5,718 nt of DNA from Bacteroidales bacterium. Lineage in GTDB: Bacteria; Bacteroidota; Bacteroidia; Bacteroidales; P3. The position numbers were made by a program, and so were the translations under genes. The DNA lies in contig JAISVE010000094.1 in assembly GCA_031271725.1 (NCBI GenBank), positions 1 through 5,718 on the forward strand. Reading direction: 5' to 3'. The notes beneath the pieces were generated by a model. That model saw only the letters and a list, made by a program, of their open reading frames with translations, had not been told where the DNA came from and made no database searches. Each line of letters starts with the position of its first letter. Within the stretch, counting starts at the first letter, position 1. Positions 4,989 to 5,718 of this stretch are shown here, piece after piece.

Positions 4989-5261
4989 TTATTTCACTTT
5001 CTTTGCAAGAGCAGCACCCGGTTTGAAGTGAGCTACTTTTTTAGCAGCAATCTTCATTGGTTTGCCTGTTTGTGGGTTGCGACCGTTACGAGCATTTCTC
5101 TTTTTAACAGAGAAAGTACCGAAACCGATAAGAGCAACTTTGTTGCCTTTTTTGAGGTCGTTACCAATAGCTTCGATAGTAGCATCAAGAGCTCTCTTAG
5201 CTTCAGTTTTAGCAATTTTCGCTTTGGAAGCAATAGCTTCAATAAGTTCAGCTTTGTTCAT
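4989..5261 (-). CDS. HU-family DNA-binding protein
   Basis: 90 residues, the standard HU length. The N-terminal helical dimerisation half is MNKAELIEAIASKAKIAKTE (first 20 residues). The HU/IHF signature follows: GFGTFSVKKRNARNGRNP, then QTGKPMKIAA, with the DNA-intercalating Pro in the NPQTG turn of the beta arm. It is very Lys-rich at the C-terminus. HU dimers bend and compact DNA in the nucleoid without strong sequence preference. IHF subunits share the fold, but length and sequence fit HU. It has its own promoter (5293-5324) and terminator, consistent with high independent expression. The start codon ATG 5261 is preceded by an A/T-rich leader without a Shine-Dalgarno sequence. Confidence 0.97.
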   Translation of the reverse strand: MNKAELIEAIASKAKIAKTEAKRALDATIEAIGNDLKKGNKVALIGFGTFSVKKRNARNGRNPQTGKPMKIAAKKVAHFKPGAALAKKVK

Positions 5262-5292
5262 AGTTAATTGTTTTTAATAATGTTAGTTGAGA

Positions 5293-5324
5293 GCAAAGGT
5301 AAAATCTTTTTGCTAATTTTCACA
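5293..5324 (-). promoter_or_regulatory. Bacteroidota-type promoter for the HU gene
   Basis: TACCTTTGC on the minus strand (5301-5293) is a full match to the -7 element. A weak -33 candidate TGTG (5324-5321) lies 19 nt upstream. Predicted transcription start is near 5287-5289, giving an A/T-rich leader of about 27 nt. The rest of the gap to fmt (5325-5361) has no recognisable terminator, so readthrough from fmt is possible. Confidence 0.75.
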
Positions 5325-5361
5325 TATTATTTTATTTGCCTGTATGTGCAAGTTGTTAATA

Positions 5362-5718
5362 TCAGCGGGATGTAGCTATGTTTGAAAACATGTCCGGACG
5401 AAATCCTCTTAAAAATACATCAGTCTTAACTCGTTGCTTACCTGCTAATTGCAAATCCTTTAGAAGTAGTGCAGTGTTGTTTGAGCAGACAAGAAAAAGA
5501 TTGTTGGCTCCCTCTATCACAAGTGTTCCTTGTTGATAACTTTTGTATATGATAGGGTTTTTAGGGCTTTCCGATGACGTTTTTGATGTTAAAACTTCAC
5601 TTTCGAATATTTTCAGGCTTGTAATTTCACCTGTTTCTTTATGTTTAAGGTTGATAAATGCGGTGGGGTAGGGCGATAATGCTCTTACTTGCAGATGCAG
5701 TTCCTGTGCCGTTTTTTC
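5362..5718 (-). CDS. fmt: Methionyl-tRNA formyltransferase, partial (C-terminal domain only)
   Basis: The last 118 residues and TGA stop (5364-5362) of a minus-strand gene whose start lies beyond the right edge. The visible part fits the C-terminal, OB-fold tRNA-binding domain of Fmt: VRALSPYPTAFINL near its start, a KIFESEV strand, GTLVIEGANNLFLVCSNN in the middle, then LLLKDLQLAGKQRVKTDVFLRG near the end. The LSPYP motif and the LQLxGKxR...FLRG end are diagnostic of Fmt. The full protein is usually about 310-320 residues; it formylates initiator Met-tRNA with 10-formyltetrahydrofolate. The catalytic domain cannot be checked here. It runs in the same direction as HU and fabG, 100 bp upstream of HU. 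The nearby CAU tRNA is not its substrate, as it lacks initiator features. Confidence 0.92.
   Translation of the reverse strand, partial: EKTAQELHLQVRALSPYPTAFINLKHKETGEITSLKIFESEVLTSKTSSESPKNPIIYKSYQQGTLVIEGANNLFLVCSNNTALLLKDLQLAGKQRVKTDVFLRGFRPDMFSNIATSR

Noticed and set aside
4971..5277. Long plus-strand frames opposite the HU and fabG genes
   Set aside because: These are antisense shadows of well-conserved genes with complete motifs on the minus strand.

Overview
The window looks like Bacteroidota chromosome, most likely Bacteroidales or a close relative. Four promoter-like sites carry the phylum's -7 element (TAnnTTTG, three of them followed by C), most with a TTG about 20 nt upstream. 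Starts lack Shine-Dalgarno sequences, intergenic DNA is AT-rich, the tRNA has no encoded CCA, and small secreted proteins and lipoproteins have Bacteroidota-style leaders. No transposase, integrase, phage gene or CRISPR array is visible.

Layout, left to right. (1) 1-599, minus strand: N-terminal two thirds of a DegT/DnrJ/EryC1-type sugar aminotransferase, cut by the window edge. (2) 602-635: a near-perfect 34-bp palindrome made of two overlapping divergent promoters, one for the aminotransferase and one for the tRNA. (3) 687-760, plus: tRNA-CAU, probably elongator Met, followed by a strong terminator that faces both ways. (4) 838-2490, minus: a secreted LysM protein with a C-terminal type I periplasmic-binding-like domain and a 9-bp tandem repeat in its linker. 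(5) 2600-3310, plus: a compact UPF0175/DUF3368 (PIN) toxin-antitoxin-like pair with its own promoter and an 8-bp gene overlap. (6) 3336-3483, plus: a gene-free stretch that folds into one long interrupted hairpin followed by a textbook terminator, a strong candidate for a small structured RNA. (7) 3555-3899, plus: a small lipoprotein of unknown function. (8) 3900-4162: a G-rich gene-free stretch with several inverted repeats, probably a repeated intergenic element. (9) 4163-5718, all minus: fabG, an HU gene with its own promoter and terminator, and the C-terminal end of fmt.

The genes do not form one pathway. Housekeeping genes (fmt, HU, fabG, tRNA) are interspersed with envelope genes (sugar aminotransferase, LysM protein, lipoprotein) and one toxin-antitoxin-like module. 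The two items most worth follow-up are the structured RNA candidate at 3336-3483 and the structured element at 3972-4135. I have an unverified impression from memory that similar intergenic elements recur in Bacteroidota genomes. The overlapping divergent promoters and two possible leaderless mRNAs come next.
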